From: Collinsella aerofaciens
GTDB lineage: Bacteria; Actinomycetota; Coriobacteriia; Coriobacteriales; Coriobacteriaceae
Direction: 5' to 3'
Assembly (NCBI RefSeq): GCF_028206995.1
Contig: NZ_JAQLFL010000011.1
Location: 1 to 55,280, forward strand
Length of the DNA stretch: 55,280 nucleotides
Part shown: piece after piece, positions 23,842-32,950 of the stretch
Numbering within the stretch: the first letter of the stretch is position 1
Layout of the letters: every line of letters begins with the position of its first letter
Translations under genes and position numbers: made by a program
Notes under the pieces: generated by a model
Databases searched by the model: none
Seen by the model: only the letters and a program-made list of their open reading frames with translations
What the model was told of the DNA's origin: nothing

Positions 23842-24984
23842 GTGGTAAAGGCACTCAAGATCGAGATATTCCTGCTGTGCATGATTATTCTTATCGGACT
23901 TGCCGTACGAAGCCGTCGCTCCCTGTTCTCGAGCACCCAGCAGCTTTTGTTTAGCATGCTGGGCTACACGTCTGCTGCCTACATTTTCTTCGATATGATC
24001 TGGACGCTCTCGGACGGCGTGAGCACTCCTGTAGGCATCACGGCCAACTGGATTTCCAACGCGGTTTCGTTTTCGCTGTTCGCCATCGCGTGCCTCATTT
24101 GGTTTTTCTATTCCGAGACGATGCAGGGTTCTCACCTTGTGACCTCGCGCTATAGGGTGGTGCTTGTAACGTTGCCTACGGCTCTGGTGGTCGTGCTGGC
24201 TTTTACCAGTTACTGGACGCACGCCCTGTTCTATATCGATTCGCAGGGCGTGTATCGTCGCGGCTTTGCCTATATGATCCAGCCCATTGTCAGCTACTGT
24301 TACGTTATACATACGTCCCTGCATGCGTTTGTGCAATCTCGCAGGGTCGAGAGCCTGCAGACGAAGGCTATCTATCGAACCTTAGCATTTTTCGCCATTC
24401 CGGCCCTGGTGGGCGGTACCTTTCAGATCGTATACTCGGTGCCTGGCCTTTGTGTCGGCATAATGATTAGCATGTTGCTGCTCTATATCATCTGCCAGGA
24501 GCAGCTCATCTCGACCGACCCGTTGACTGGCCTCAACAATCGCAACCGTTTTGAGACCTATATGCTGTCGCTCTTCTCAAATGTTGGTCATACGGACGAT
24601 GTGTATCTTCTCATGATGGACGCTGACGGCTTTAAGCAGATTAACGATCGCTATGGACATGTGGAGGGTGATCATGCTCTTCAGGTCTTATCTGCTGCGC
24701 TCAAAAAGGTCTGCACGGCGTCTGGCAGCTTTATCGCACGTTATGGCGGCGATGAGTTCGTAGTCCTTCAAAAGGCGGCAGCGGAACAGGACATCATACG
24801 TCTGTGCGCGGCAATCAACGACGAGCTCGCGCGCGCCGAGGTGCCGTATCTGTTGCGGATGTCCATCGGCTACGCACGGGTCGGTGACGGCGTCGATACC
24901 TGGCAAGACTTGCTTCGCGCTGCCGACGCGGAGCTCTACCGCGTCAAGGCCGAGAAAAAGAAGGCCGGCGTCCAGATACGCTAG
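23842..24984 (+). CDS. Membrane diguanylate cyclase (GGDEF)
   Basis: 380 aa from GTG 23842, six bases after AAGGGAGGG; TTG 23824 lies inside that site. The first about 210 residues carry seven hydrophobic segments (7TM sensor type). The GGDEF domain begins at STDPLTGLNNRNRFE and has DADGFKQINDRYGHVEGD and the intact active-site GGDEF at about 302-306, so it should make cyclic di-GMP. The usual RxxD inhibitory site five residues upstream is missing (ASGS-FIARY instead), implying no product inhibition. No EAL domain. Ligand of the membrane part unknown. Confidence 0.88.
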   Translation: MVKALKIEIFLLCMIILIGLAVRSRRSLFSSTQQLLFSMLGYTSAAYIFFDMIWTLSDGVSTPVGITANWISNAVSFSLFAIACLIWFFYSETMQGSHLVTSRYRVVLVTLPTALVVVLAFTSYWTHALFYIDSQGVYRRGFAYMIQPIVSYCYVIHTSLHAFVQSRRVESLQTKAIYRTLAFFAIPALVGGTFQIVYSVPGLCVGIMISMLLLYIICQEQLISTDPLTGLNNRNRFETYMLSLFSNVGHTDDVYLLMMDADGFKQINDRYGHVEGDHALQVLSAALKKVCTASGSFIARYGGDEFVVLQKAAAEQDIIRLCAAINDELARAEVPYLLRMSIGYARVGDGVDTWQDLLRAADAELYRVKAEKKKAGVQIR

Positions 24985-24989
24985 GAAAA

Positions 24990-25025
24990 GGGGCGCACGA
25001 CCGTGGTGGTCGTGCGCCCCTTTTT
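24990..25025 (+). terminator. Strong terminator after the GGDEF gene
   Basis: A 13-base perfect stem (24990-25002 with 25008-25020), loop GTGGT, then TTTTT. Classic rho-independent terminator. Confidence 0.9.
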
Positions 25026-25172
25026 GCGTTTGTGGGGGCCACCGGCCATAATGCCCAGGCGCGGTGCGGCAAGACGGGCGTCTGCCGCCGCGACTCGGTA
25101 CGAAATCAACGAGAACCAGTGTGCTCCATTAAGCTAAAGTTTGCGAACATCCTCTCTAAAAAGGTGAACTCG

Positions 25173-26108
25173 CTAGGCTTTTTTGGGTTTGTTGACGATG
25201 ATGATGCCGCCGCAGACCAACAGCAGGGCAACGATGACGGTAACGGGGCTCGTGCCAGCGCCCTCGCCGAGCAGCAGCGCGCTCAGCACCACACCAAAGA
25301 CGGGGTTCATAAACCCAAAGACCGAGACGCGGCTGACGGGGTTGACGGCAAGCAGGCGCGACCACAGCGAGTACGCGACGGCGGAAATGAGTGCCATATA
25401 AATGATGAGCGCGATGGCGGGGGCGATTTCGGTGGGGGACAACGTGCCGCCCATCAAAAACCCGATGGCGGTAAGGACCACGCCACCGACTAAAAACTGC
25501 CACCCGGCAAGCAAGACGCCGTCGTGCTCGCGCGAGAATATGCCGATCAGGCAGGTCGATAGGGCGCCTGCAACAGTGGAAGCCAAGATAAAGCCCTCGC
25601 CGTCGAGCGTAAAGCCAAAGGTGCCGTCCGCGCCCGAAAGGTTGACGAGCGCGACGCCGGCAAAGCCCAGCGCACAGCCAAGCACCTTGGCCGTATTGAG
25701 CTTCTCGGTGTGAAATGCCAGGGCGGCAAAGAGGATTGCGAGGAAGTTGGCGCTGGCCTCGATGATGGAGCTCGACATGGCGCTGGCGCGCGAGAGGCCC
25801 AGATAGAAAAAGAAGTACTGCCCGATAGTCTGGAAGAGCGACAAGACAAAGATGGGCTTGATGTCGCGCGCTTGCGGTATGAGGGGGCGGCGTTGGGCCG
25901 CGCTCATCCCAACGATAACCAGGGCGCCGGCAAGCGTAAAGCGTAAACCTGCAAAGAGCAGCTGCGAAGCGCTATCGTGCGCTGGGATGCTAAAGAGTGC
26001 GTAGCCGATCTTGATGCAGGGAAAGGCCGATCCCCAGAGTGCACAGCAAACAAGACAGCCCAGGATGAGTCCGGGCAGGGTGGCGAGATACGGCTTGCGG
26101 CTTTCCAT
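25173..26108 (-). CDS. EamA/DMT-family transporter
   Basis: 311 aa from ATG 26108 with an AGGAAGG site. Ten membrane segments in two EamA repeats: CALWGSAFPCIKIGY and the second-half GFMNPVFGVVLSALLLGE. Family exports metabolites such as amino acids or nucleotides; substrate unknown. It starts just downstream of the purL terminator on the same strand. Confidence 0.88.
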   Translation of the reverse strand: MESRKPYLATLPGLILGCLVCCALWGSAFPCIKIGYALFSIPAHDSASQLLFAGLRFTLAGALVIVGMSAAQRRPLIPQARDIKPIFVLSLFQTIGQYFFFYLGLSRASAMSSSIIEASANFLAILFAALAFHTEKLNTAKVLGCALGFAGVALVNLSGADGTFGFTLDGEGFILASTVAGALSTCLIGIFSREHDGVLLAGWQFLVGGVVLTAIGFLMGGTLSPTEIAPAIALIIYMALISAVAYSLWSRLLAVNPVSRVSVFGFMNPVFGVVLSALLLGEGAGTSPVTVIVALLLVCGGIIIVNKPKKA

Positions 26109-26133
26109 GATGTCCTTCCTACATGCGCGAAGT

Positions 26134-26169
26134 AAAAAAGAACCCGCCACCGGATGTGTCGGTGGCGGG
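26134..26169 (-). terminator. Terminator of purL
   Basis: A 10-base perfect stem (26143-26152 with 26160-26169) on the minus strand, followed by a CTTTTTT run. It sits about 40 bases after the purL stop and separates it from the EamA gene. Confidence 0.85.
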
Positions 26170-26207
26170 TGTTGTTACCCGAAGGGATTGTACCTGATGG
26201 AAAAGGT

Positions 26208-29200
26208 TTAAGCGAAGTAGGCCACGCCGCTCTCAAAGATCGGCATGAACTTATCGCCGGGGACATGCTCGGGCACGTTGCGGTACAGGTTGTCGCCGCG
26301 ACGCTCGGCATGGCCCATCTTGCCCAGGACGCGGCCGTCGGGGCTCGTGATGCCCTCGATGGCGAGTGCGGAGCCGTTGGGGTTGACGGAGAGATCCATG
26401 CTGGGCTTGCCGTTCTCGCCCACGTACTGCGTGGCGACCTGGCCGTTGGCGATCAGCTGGGTGAGCACTTCGTCATTGGCGACAAAGCGGCCCTCGCCGT
26501 GGCTGATGGCGACGGTGTAGGGGTCGTCCAAGCTGCACTGCGACAGCCACGGGGACAGGTTGGACGAGATGCGGGTGCGCACCAGACGGCTCTGATGACG
26601 ACCGATGGTGTTGAACGTCAACGTGGGCGCATCGGGCGTGGCGTCGACGATGTCGCCATAGGGCACCAGACCGAGCTTGACCAGGGCCTGGAAGCCGTTG
26701 CAGATGCCTAGCATCAGGCCGTCGCGGGCCTTGAGCAGGTCGCGAACTGCCTCGGTGACCTCGGGAGCGCGGAAGAACGCCGTGATGAACTTGGCAGAGC
26801 CGTCGGGCTCGTCGCCGCCCGAGAAGCCGCCGGGGATCATGACGATCTGGCTTGCACGGATGCGGCGGGCAAGCTCGTGGGTGCTCTCGGCGACGGCCTC
26901 GGGCGTGAGGTTGTTGATCACGAAGGTGTCGGCTTCGGCACCGGCTGCGCGGAAGGCACGTGCGCTGTCGTACTCACAGTTGTTGCCGGGGAACACGGGG
27001 ATGATCACGCGCGGACGGGCGATCTTGGCGCCGCTGTACACGTGGATGTCCTTGGCACGGAAGTCGATGGTCTCGACCTCGGGGGTCTCGTCGGCGCTGC
27101 GGTAGGCAAAGACGCCCTCGATGCCGCTCTCCCAGGCCTCCTGGAGCTCGGAGAGCTCGATGACCTCGGAGCCGGTGTCGATGACATAGCCCTCGACGGT
27201 GGTGCCCAGGGGCTCGACGACAACGCCGTCGGCGACCTCGGGCAGCTCGGCATCCTCGGCGAGCTCGACGATAAAGCTGCCGTAGAGCGGGGTGAAGAGG
27301 CTCTCTACGTCTACATCATCGGCAAGCTCGATGCCGATCTGGTTACCGACGCACATCTTAAAGAGGCTCTCGGCACCGCAGCCGTAGCCGGGCGTGGAGA
27401 CGGCCAGGGCGTCGCCGGTGGCGGTGAGCGCCTCGACGGCGTCAAATGCGGCGAGAAGCTGCTGAGCATCGGGACGGTAGTCCTCGCCATAGGTGGCGGG
27501 GGCGATACGGACAACGCGGTGCGTCAGGCCCTTGAACTCGGGGGAGACGGCGCGCGCCGCGCGGCCCACGGCGACAGCGAAGCTGATCAGGGTCGGCGGA
27601 ACGTTGAGCTCGCCGGCTTCGTCCTCAAACGAGCCGCTCATGGAATCCTTACCGCCGATGGCGCCGGCACCCAGGTCGACCTGGGCCATAAGGGCGCCCA
27701 GGACGGCTGCCATGGGCTTGCCCCAACGCTCGGCCTCGGTGCGCAGACGCTCGAAGTACTCCTGGAAGGAGAGGTAGGCGCGCTTGTGCTCAAAGCCGGC
27801 GGCAACGAGCTTGGCGATGGACTCGACCACGGACAGGTAGGCGCCCGCAAACTGGTCGGCCTCCATCAGGTAGGGGTTGAAGCCCCATGCCATAGCGCTC
27901 GCCGTGGTGGTCTCGCCGTCCACGGGGAACTTGGCGACCATGGCAGAGCTCGGAGTGAGCTGCGTCTTGCCACCAAAGGGCATGAGCACGGTCGCGGCAC
28001 CGATGGTGGAGTCGAAGCGCTCGGAAAGGCCCTTGTTGGAGGCGACGTTAAGATCGGTGACAAGCGAGGTCATGCGCTCGCCGAGCGTGGTGCCGGCCCA
28101 GCTGGGCTGCCACACGCTACGGGCGCACACGTGGGCGACCTGGTGCTTGGGTGCGCCGTTGGAGTTGAGGAACTCGCGGGACAGGTCGACGATGGCGACG
28201 CCGTTCCAGGCCATGCGCATGCGCGGCTCGGCGGTAACCTCGGCGATAACGGTCGCCTCCAGGTTCTCCTCGGCGGCGTAGCCCATGAACTCCTCGACGT
28301 CACCGTCGGCGACGGCGCAGGCCATGCGCTCCTGGGACTCAGAGATAGCGAGCTCGGTGCCGTCCAGGCCGTCGTACTTCTTGGTCACGGTGTCCAGGTC
28401 GACATACAGGCCGTCGGCAAGCTCGCCCACGGCGACCGAGACGCCGCCGGCGCCAAAGTCGTTGCAGCGCTTGATCAGGCGGCAGGCGTCGCCGCGGCGG
28501 AAGAGGCGCTGCAGCTTGCGCTCGACCGGGGCGTTGCCCTTCTGGACCTCGGCGCCCGAGGTCTCGATGGACTCGGTGTTCTGGGTCTTGGAGGAGCCGG
28601 TGGCACCGCCGATGCCGTCACGGCCGGTGCGGCCGCCCAGCAGGATGATCTTGTCGGTGGGGGCGGGGCACTCGCGGCGCACGTGGTTTGCCGGGGTAGC
28701 GCCCACGACGGCGCCGACCTCCATGCGCTTGGCCACGTAGCCGGGGTGATAGAGCTCGTTGACCTGACCGGTGGCAAGGCCGATCTGGTTGCCGTAGCTG
28801 GAGTAGCCGGCGGCGGCAGTAGTCACGAGCTTGCGCTGCGGCAGCTTGCCCTCGAGCGTCTCGGAAACCGGGACGGTGGGGTCGCCGGCGCCGGTGACGC
28901 GCATGGCCTGGTACACATAGCTGCGGCCCGAGAGCGGGTCACGGATAGCGCCGCCCACGCAGGTGGCGGCACCGCCGAAGGGCTCGATCTCGGTCGGGTG
29001 GTTGTGGGTCTCGTTCTTAAAGAGGAATAGCCAGTCCTGGTCCTCGCCATCGACATCGACCTTCACCTTGACGGTGCAGGCGTTGATCTCCTCGGACTCA
29101 TCGACATCGGTCATGACGCCGGTCTTCTTGAGGTACTTGGCGCCGATGGTGCCCATGTCCATGAGGCAGACGGGCTTGGCGTCGCGACCGAGCTCATGGC

Positions 29201-29954
29201 GCATCTCCATGTAGCGGTCGAAGGCCTGCTGCACTACGGCGTCGTCGATCGTCACGTCGTCCAGGACGGTGCCGAAAGTGGTGTGGCGGCAGTGGTCGGA
29301 CCAATAGGTGTCGATTACGCGGATCTCGGTGATGGTGGGGTCGCGGTCCTCATCGCGGAAGTACTGCTGGCAGAAGGCGATGTCTGCCTCGTCCATGGCA
29401 AGGCCGCGATCGGCAATAAAGGCGGCAAGGCCGGCCTCGTCGAGCTTGCGGAAGCCGTCGAGCACCTCGACGGGCTGGGGCTCGGGAGTCTCCATGTACA
29501 GCGTCTCGGGCAGGTCGAGCGAGGCGATGCGCGCCTCGACGGGGTTCACCACATAGTGCTTGATGGCCTCGATGGCGGCTTCGTCCAGAGCGCCCGAGAT
29601 GATATAGACCTTGGCGGAGCGCACGGCGGGGCGCTCGCCCTGGCTGATGAGCTGCACGCACTCGCTGGCGGAGTCGGCGCGCTGGTCAAACTGGCCAGGC
29701 AGGAATTCGACGGCAAAGACGGCGCCATCGCTTGCGGGGAGCTCGTCGTAGGTCACATCGACCTGGGGCTCGCTAAAGACGGTCGGCACGCAGGAGCGGA
29801 AAAGCTCCTCGTCGATGCCCTCGACGTCGTAGCGGTTGATGATCCTCAGGGCCTCGATGCCCTTGATGCCGAGAATTTCGGTCAGCTCGCCCTTGAGCTG
29901 CTGAGCCTCGACGTCGAACCCGGGTTTCTTCTCCACGTAGATACGAGAGACCAT
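26208..29954 (-). CDS. purL: Phosphoribosylformylglycinamidine synthase, single-chain
   Basis: 1,248 aa, ATG 29954 (MVSRIYVEKKPGF), with an AGGAAGG-type site. Catalyses FGAR + glutamine + ATP to FGAM in purine synthesis. Domains seen: N-terminal linker; ATP-binding half with SDHCRHTTF, NETHNHPTEIEPFGGAATCVGG and TGRDGIGGA; second half with GKDSM; glutaminase from about 980 with FPGNNCEYDSARAF, IPGGFSGGDEPDGSAKF, the nucleophile Cys in LGICNGFQ (about 1,085), and the catalytic ISHGEGRF. Long fused PurL, not the PurSLQ complex, as in Clostridium-type enzymes. Followed by its own terminator; no other pur gene is here. Confidence 0.95.
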   Translation of the reverse strand: MVSRIYVEKKPGFDVEAQQLKGELTEILGIKGIEALRIINRYDVEGIDEELFRSCVPTVFSEPQVDVTYDELPASDGAVFAVEFLPGQFDQRADSASECVQLISQGERPAVRSAKVYIISGALDEAAIEAIKHYVVNPVEARIASLDLPETLYMETPEPQPVEVLDGFRKLDEAGLAAFIADRGLAMDEADIAFCQQYFRDEDRDPTITEIRVIDTYWSDHCRHTTFGTVLDDVTIDDAVVQQAFDRYMEMRHELGRDAKPVCLMDMGTIGAKYLKKTGVMTDVDESEEINACTVKVKVDVDGEDQDWLFLFKNETHNHPTEIEPFGGAATCVGGAIRDPLSGRSYVYQAMRVTGAGDPTVPVSETLEGKLPQRKLVTTAAAGYSSYGNQIGLATGQVNELYHPGYVAKRMEVGAVVGATPANHVRRECPAPTDKIILLGGRTGRDGIGGATGSSKTQNTESIETSGAEVQKGNAPVERKLQRLFRRGDACRLIKRCNDFGAGGVSVAVGELADGLYVDLDTVTKKYDGLDGTELAISESQERMACAVADGDVEEFMGYAAEENLEATVIAEVTAEPRMRMAWNGVAIVDLSREFLNSNGAPKHQVAHVCARSVWQPSWAGTTLGERMTSLVTDLNVASNKGLSERFDSTIGAATVLMPFGGKTQLTPSSAMVAKFPVDGETTTASAMAWGFNPYLMEADQFAGAYLSVVESIAKLVAAGFEHKRAYLSFQEYFERLRTEAERWGKPMAAVLGALMAQVDLGAGAIGGKDSMSGSFEDEAGELNVPPTLISFAVAVGRAARAVSPEFKGLTHRVVRIAPATYGEDYRPDAQQLLAAFDAVEALTATGDALAVSTPGYGCGAESLFKMCVGNQIGIELADDVDVESLFTPLYGSFIVELAEDAELPEVADGVVVEPLGTTVEGYVIDTGSEVIELSELQEAWESGIEGVFAYRSADETPEVETIDFRAKDIHVYSGAKIARPRVIIPVFPGNNCEYDSARAFRAAGAEADTFVINNLTPEAVAESTHELARRIRASQIVMIPGGFSGGDEPDGSAKFITAFFRAPEVTEAVRDLLKARDGLMLGICNGFQALVKLGLVPYGDIVDATPDAPTLTFNTIGRHQSRLVRTRISSNLSPWLSQCSLDDPYTVAISHGEGRFVANDEVLTQLIANGQVATQYVGENGKPSMDLSVNPNGSALAIEGITSPDGRVLGKMGHAERRGDNLYRNVPEHVPGDKFMPIFESGVAYFA

Positions 29955-30138
29955 TGGTTCCTGCCTTCCTGATCGGTTGGGCGTACGGTACGGTATGCGG
30001 CAGCGGTCGGTTTGCGGGGTCTGCCCTGCGGTCGCCTTGAGCCACATGTTTGTAAACCTCACTATGATACGACAGCTCGCGGCGCGTTGAGGACGGCGAG
30101 GGTGCTACAGTGAAGCGCAAACAAGAGAAAGGCATCAC

Positions 30139-31701
30139 ATGGCATTCGTTTCGCTCGCCATCATCGCACTCGTGGCCTTTGCGAGTCCTTTTATCGCCTC
30201 GGCGATTCCCGGAAAACCCGTTCCCGAGACGGTCTTTTTGCTCGTGCTCGGCGCGGTGCTGGGACCCCATATGCTCGGCGTCATCCATGTAGATGCCGAG
30301 GTCTCGCTCGTATCCGAGCTCGGCCTGGCCTTTTTGTTCCTGCTTGCCGGCTTTGAGATCGACCCCAAGAGCATCACGGGTGTGGAGGGGCGCTACGGCT
30401 TGGCGACGTGGGTCGTCACGTTTGGTATCGCCTGGCTTGCCGTGCGCTTTACCCCGTGGTTCTCGGTCAGCCATTTCGACGGTATCGCCGTGACGCTTGC
30501 CCTCACTTCGACGGCGCTCGGTACGCTCGTGCCCATCATGCGTGAGCGCTCGCTCACCGGCACGCGCGTGGGCGACTCGATTCTCGCGTATGGCACCTGG
30601 GGTGAGCTCGGCCCTGTGCTTGCCATGTCGGTGCTGCTGTCTGCCCGCACCGGCATCCAAACGCTTGTAATCCTTGGCTTGTTTGCGGTGGTCTGCGTGT
30701 TGCTGGCCGTGGTCCCTAGCCGCTCCAAGCGCGTCGGCAGTCGCTTCTTTGCGTTTGTCGAGGAACGCGCCGATACCACGTCGCAGACCTTCGTGCGCCT
30801 GACGGTGCTCATCCTGGTCACGCTCGTGGCGTTCTCGGCTGTCTTTGATCTCGACATCGTGTTGGGTTCTTTTGCCGCCGGCTTTGTCTTGCGCTACATC
30901 ATCCCCGAGGGCAACCATACGCTCGAGACCAAGCTTGATGGCCTGGCCTACGGCTTTTTGATTCCGGTATTCTTTACCGTATCGGGCGCAAAGATCGATC
31001 TGACGGCCGTGGCGTCGCGCCCGGGTCTGCTCGTGGGCTTTATCGTGGCGTTGTTGATTATTCGTGCCGTGCCCATACTTATTTCTATGAGCATTTGTCC
31101 TGCGACGCGCGATGTGTCGGCGTATGGTCGCATTACCGTGGCCCTGTACTGCACCACGGCCCTGCCGATCATCGTTGCCGTGACAAGCGTTGCCGTCAAC
31201 GCGGGCGCGCTGTCGCAAGATATTGCGTCGGTCATGGTTGCTGCCGGTGCCATCACGGTGTTCTTGATGCCGTTGCTCGCGCAGCTCTTCTACCGCGTGG
31301 TCGACGCCGCGCCGGTTGCCGCCGTGGCAGAGGTTGCCGAGCATCCATCCGATGCGCTCGACATCCTGCGCGCCCACCACGACCTAGCGAGCTTGCTCGC
31401 GCGCGAGCATGAGCTGCTGACTTCGCATGGCCATGGTCGCGTATTCGAGGGCCTGCCTACGCTCGATACGATTGCCGAGCGTCTTTCCGCCGAGGCGGCG
31501 AGCGGCCATATCGATGCCCGTATTGTGGACGCGGCGCATCTTCTTGCCGATAAGACCTATGGAGACGAGGTCGACCCGTCCGAGCTGACCCCGCGCGAGC
31601 GTCGCCGCCTGGAGCGCGCCAAGCTCGCCGTGCGCGAATACCGCCGCCGCATGCTGGAGCTCTATGCAAGAGAAGAAGCCGAGGACGACGACGGCAAGTA
31701 G
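30139..31701 (+). CDS. CPA2-type monovalent cation:proton antiporter
   Basis: 520 aa. Eleven to twelve membrane segments over residues 1-380, with the KefB/NhaS-like starts PVPETVFLLVLGAVLGPHMLG and ELGLAFLFLLAGFEID, and the later FAAGFVLRYI. A long charged C-terminal cytoplasmic tail (about 400-520, HHDLASLLAREHELL ... DELTPRERRRLERAKL) has no recognised TrkA-N motif, so it may be a divergent regulatory region. Exchanges Na+ or K+ for protons; the ion is unknown. ATG sits after an AGAGAAAGG site. Divergent from purL. Confidence 0.85.
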   Translation: MAFVSLAIIALVAFASPFIASAIPGKPVPETVFLLVLGAVLGPHMLGVIHVDAEVSLVSELGLAFLFLLAGFEIDPKSITGVEGRYGLATWVVTFGIAWLAVRFTPWFSVSHFDGIAVTLALTSTALGTLVPIMRERSLTGTRVGDSILAYGTWGELGPVLAMSVLLSARTGIQTLVILGLFAVVCVLLAVVPSRSKRVGSRFFAFVEERADTTSQTFVRLTVLILVTLVAFSAVFDLDIVLGSFAAGFVLRYIIPEGNHTLETKLDGLAYGFLIPVFFTVSGAKIDLTAVASRPGLLVGFIVALLIIRAVPILISMSICPATRDVSAYGRITVALYCTTALPIIVAVTSVAVNAGALSQDIASVMVAAGAITVFLMPLLAQLFYRVVDAAPVAAVAEVAEHPSDALDILRAHHDLASLLAREHELLTSHGHGRVFEGLPTLDTIAERLSAEAASGHIDARIVDAAHLLADKTYGDEVDPSELTPRERRRLERAKLAVREYRRRMLELYAREEAEDDDGK

Positions 31702-31711
31702 TCGATACTCT

Positions 31712-31890
31712 CTCGGGGAAGCCGCGTCCTGCTTTGAAGGCTCGGAACGGGATGTGGTTTCCGAAACGGGGGCCGTTGGGAAACGGTATCCCAGAATCGG
31801 CGTTCAAAACGGGGCGCTCTTTCCGAAACATGGCCCTGAGGGAAGCTGCGTCCCGGTCTGAGTCGGAATTCCGGGACACAGCTTCCCTTT
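31712..31890. repeat. Cluster of short imperfect repeats of a GGGAA(G/A)C(C/T)G(C/T)GTCCC unit
   Basis: At least five related units occur in both orientations (about 31714, 31749-31761 inverted, 31778-31792, 31840-31856 and 31871-31887 inverted). The last pair forms an imperfect 17-base palindrome with a 14-base loop. Longer related stretches begin at TTTCCGAAAC about 31758 and 31820. No gene is supported here; it lies between the antiporter stop and the SDR terminator. Resembles a REP/MITE-like intergenic element. Confidence 0.6.
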
Positions 31891-31897
31891 CAAACAG

Positions 31898-31942
31898 AAG
31901 AAGGCGCGCTGCCTGCAGTTGATGCAGACGGCGCGCCTTCTT
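31898..31942 (-). terminator. Bidirectional-looking terminator after the SDR gene
   Basis: Stem AAGAAGGCGCGC (31898-31909) with GCGCGCCTTCTT (31931-31942), plus an inner CTGCA/TGCAG stem. T-rich on both sides, so it could stop transcription from the antiporter side as well. Confidence 0.7.
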
Positions 31943-31984
31943 TGTTGGACTATGTTGAGGCTGGGAGCTGAGGCTTGTGGTCCC

Positions 31985-32734
31985 TTAAGAGCGGGCGGCT
32001 CCGTCGACGGGGAGCACGGCGCCCGTGACATAGGAGGACATGTCGCTCGCTAGGAAAACGAAGGCGTTGGCGACGTCCTCGGGCTCGCCCATGCGGCCGA
32101 GCGGAATGGTGGCGATGATGGGCTTGATGACCTCTTCGGGAAGGTTGGCGACCATATCGGTCTTGGTCACGCCGGGAGCGACAGCGTTGACGCGAATGCC
32201 CATGGGGGCGAGCTCGCGCGAGAGCGACTGGACCATACCGTTGACGGCGAACTTGGACGTGGGATAGCCAACGCCGGAGGGCTGACCGTACTTGGCGACC
32301 ATCGAGCTCGTGGTGGTGATGGTGCCGCCGTGGCCTGCCTCGGCCATAATCTTGGCAGCGGCTTGGTGGCCGTTAAAGACGGCGACGACGTTGAGGTCCA
32401 TGACCTTGGCGAACTCTTCGGCCGTGTACTCCAGAAGCGGCGAGCGCTGGGAGATGCCGGCGTTGTTAACGACCGTGTCCAAGCCGCCCATGTCGTCTGC
32501 GGCCTGCGTAAAGGCCTCGGTCACGGCCTCGAGCGAGGTGAGGTCGCAGGAACGACCCCAGACCTTGGCGTCGGGATAGGCGGCTGTCAGCTTCTCAACG
32601 GCCGCGTCGGCAGTCTCCTGGCGCGAGCCAAAGACGGTGACGGCAGCGCCTTCCTCGATAAAACGACAGGCGATGGCATAGCCGATACCGCGCGTGCCTC
32701 CGGTGATGATTGCTTTCTTGCCCTCGAGCAACAT
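31985..32734 (-). CDS. Short-chain dehydrogenase/reductase (FabG-like)
   Basis: 249 aa from ATG 32734 after GGAGG; the upstream open frame (to 32923) lacks a site. Rossmann NADP motif TGGTRGIG, NNAGIS, catalytic Ser in TSSM, Tyr and Lys in GYPTSKFA, and the C-terminal cofactor-loop VAPGVTKTDM and SSYVTGAVLPVDGA. Likely reduces a keto group; 3-oxoacyl-ACP reductase or a sugar/steroid SDR cannot be told apart. Gut Collinsella are known to carry bile-acid SDRs, but no bile-specific motif is visible here. Confidence 0.85.
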   Translation of the reverse strand: MLLEGKKAIITGGTRGIGYAIACRFIEEGAAVTVFGSRQETADAAVEKLTAAYPDAKVWGRSCDLTSLEAVTEAFTQAADDMGGLDTVVNNAGISQRSPLLEYTAEEFAKVMDLNVVAVFNGHQAAAKIMAEAGHGGTITTTSSMVAKYGQPSGVGYPTSKFAVNGMVQSLSRELAPMGIRVNAVAPGVTKTDMVANLPEEVIKPIIATIPLGRMGEPEDVANAFVFLASDMSSYVTGAVLPVDGAARS

Positions 32735-32884
32735 GGTGCCTCCATTCTTCGGGGGTGGACGTACGCAGCACAGCGTAACGGGAGCCGGAATCGGTCGCGT
32801 TCGCATATCGGTGAACGGTAATCCGCGCCACCGATGAACGGCTCGTGCAAATGCCGCTTTGCCGCTGTGCTTGGAAGCCGGATA

Positions 32885-32920
32885 GAAAAGGGCTCCCGTT
32901 CCACATCGGACGGGAGCCCT
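32885..32920 (-). terminator. Terminator of homoserine dehydrogenase
   Basis: An 11-base perfect stem (32889-32899 with 32910-32920) followed on the minus strand by TTTTCT, 30 bases after the hom stop. Confidence 0.8.
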
Positions 32921-32950
32921 CAAAGCGCGTATTGCTAGGCGAGCGTTGAA

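Noticed and set aside
26877..29030. 717-aa plus-strand open frame over purL
   Set aside because: Gly/Ala/Leu/Val-rich antisense shadow of PurL; no start site or family motif.
29773..31380. 535-aa minus-strand open frame over purL start and the antiporter
   Set aside because: Spans the divergent promoter region and is His/Arg-rich; shadow of two real genes.
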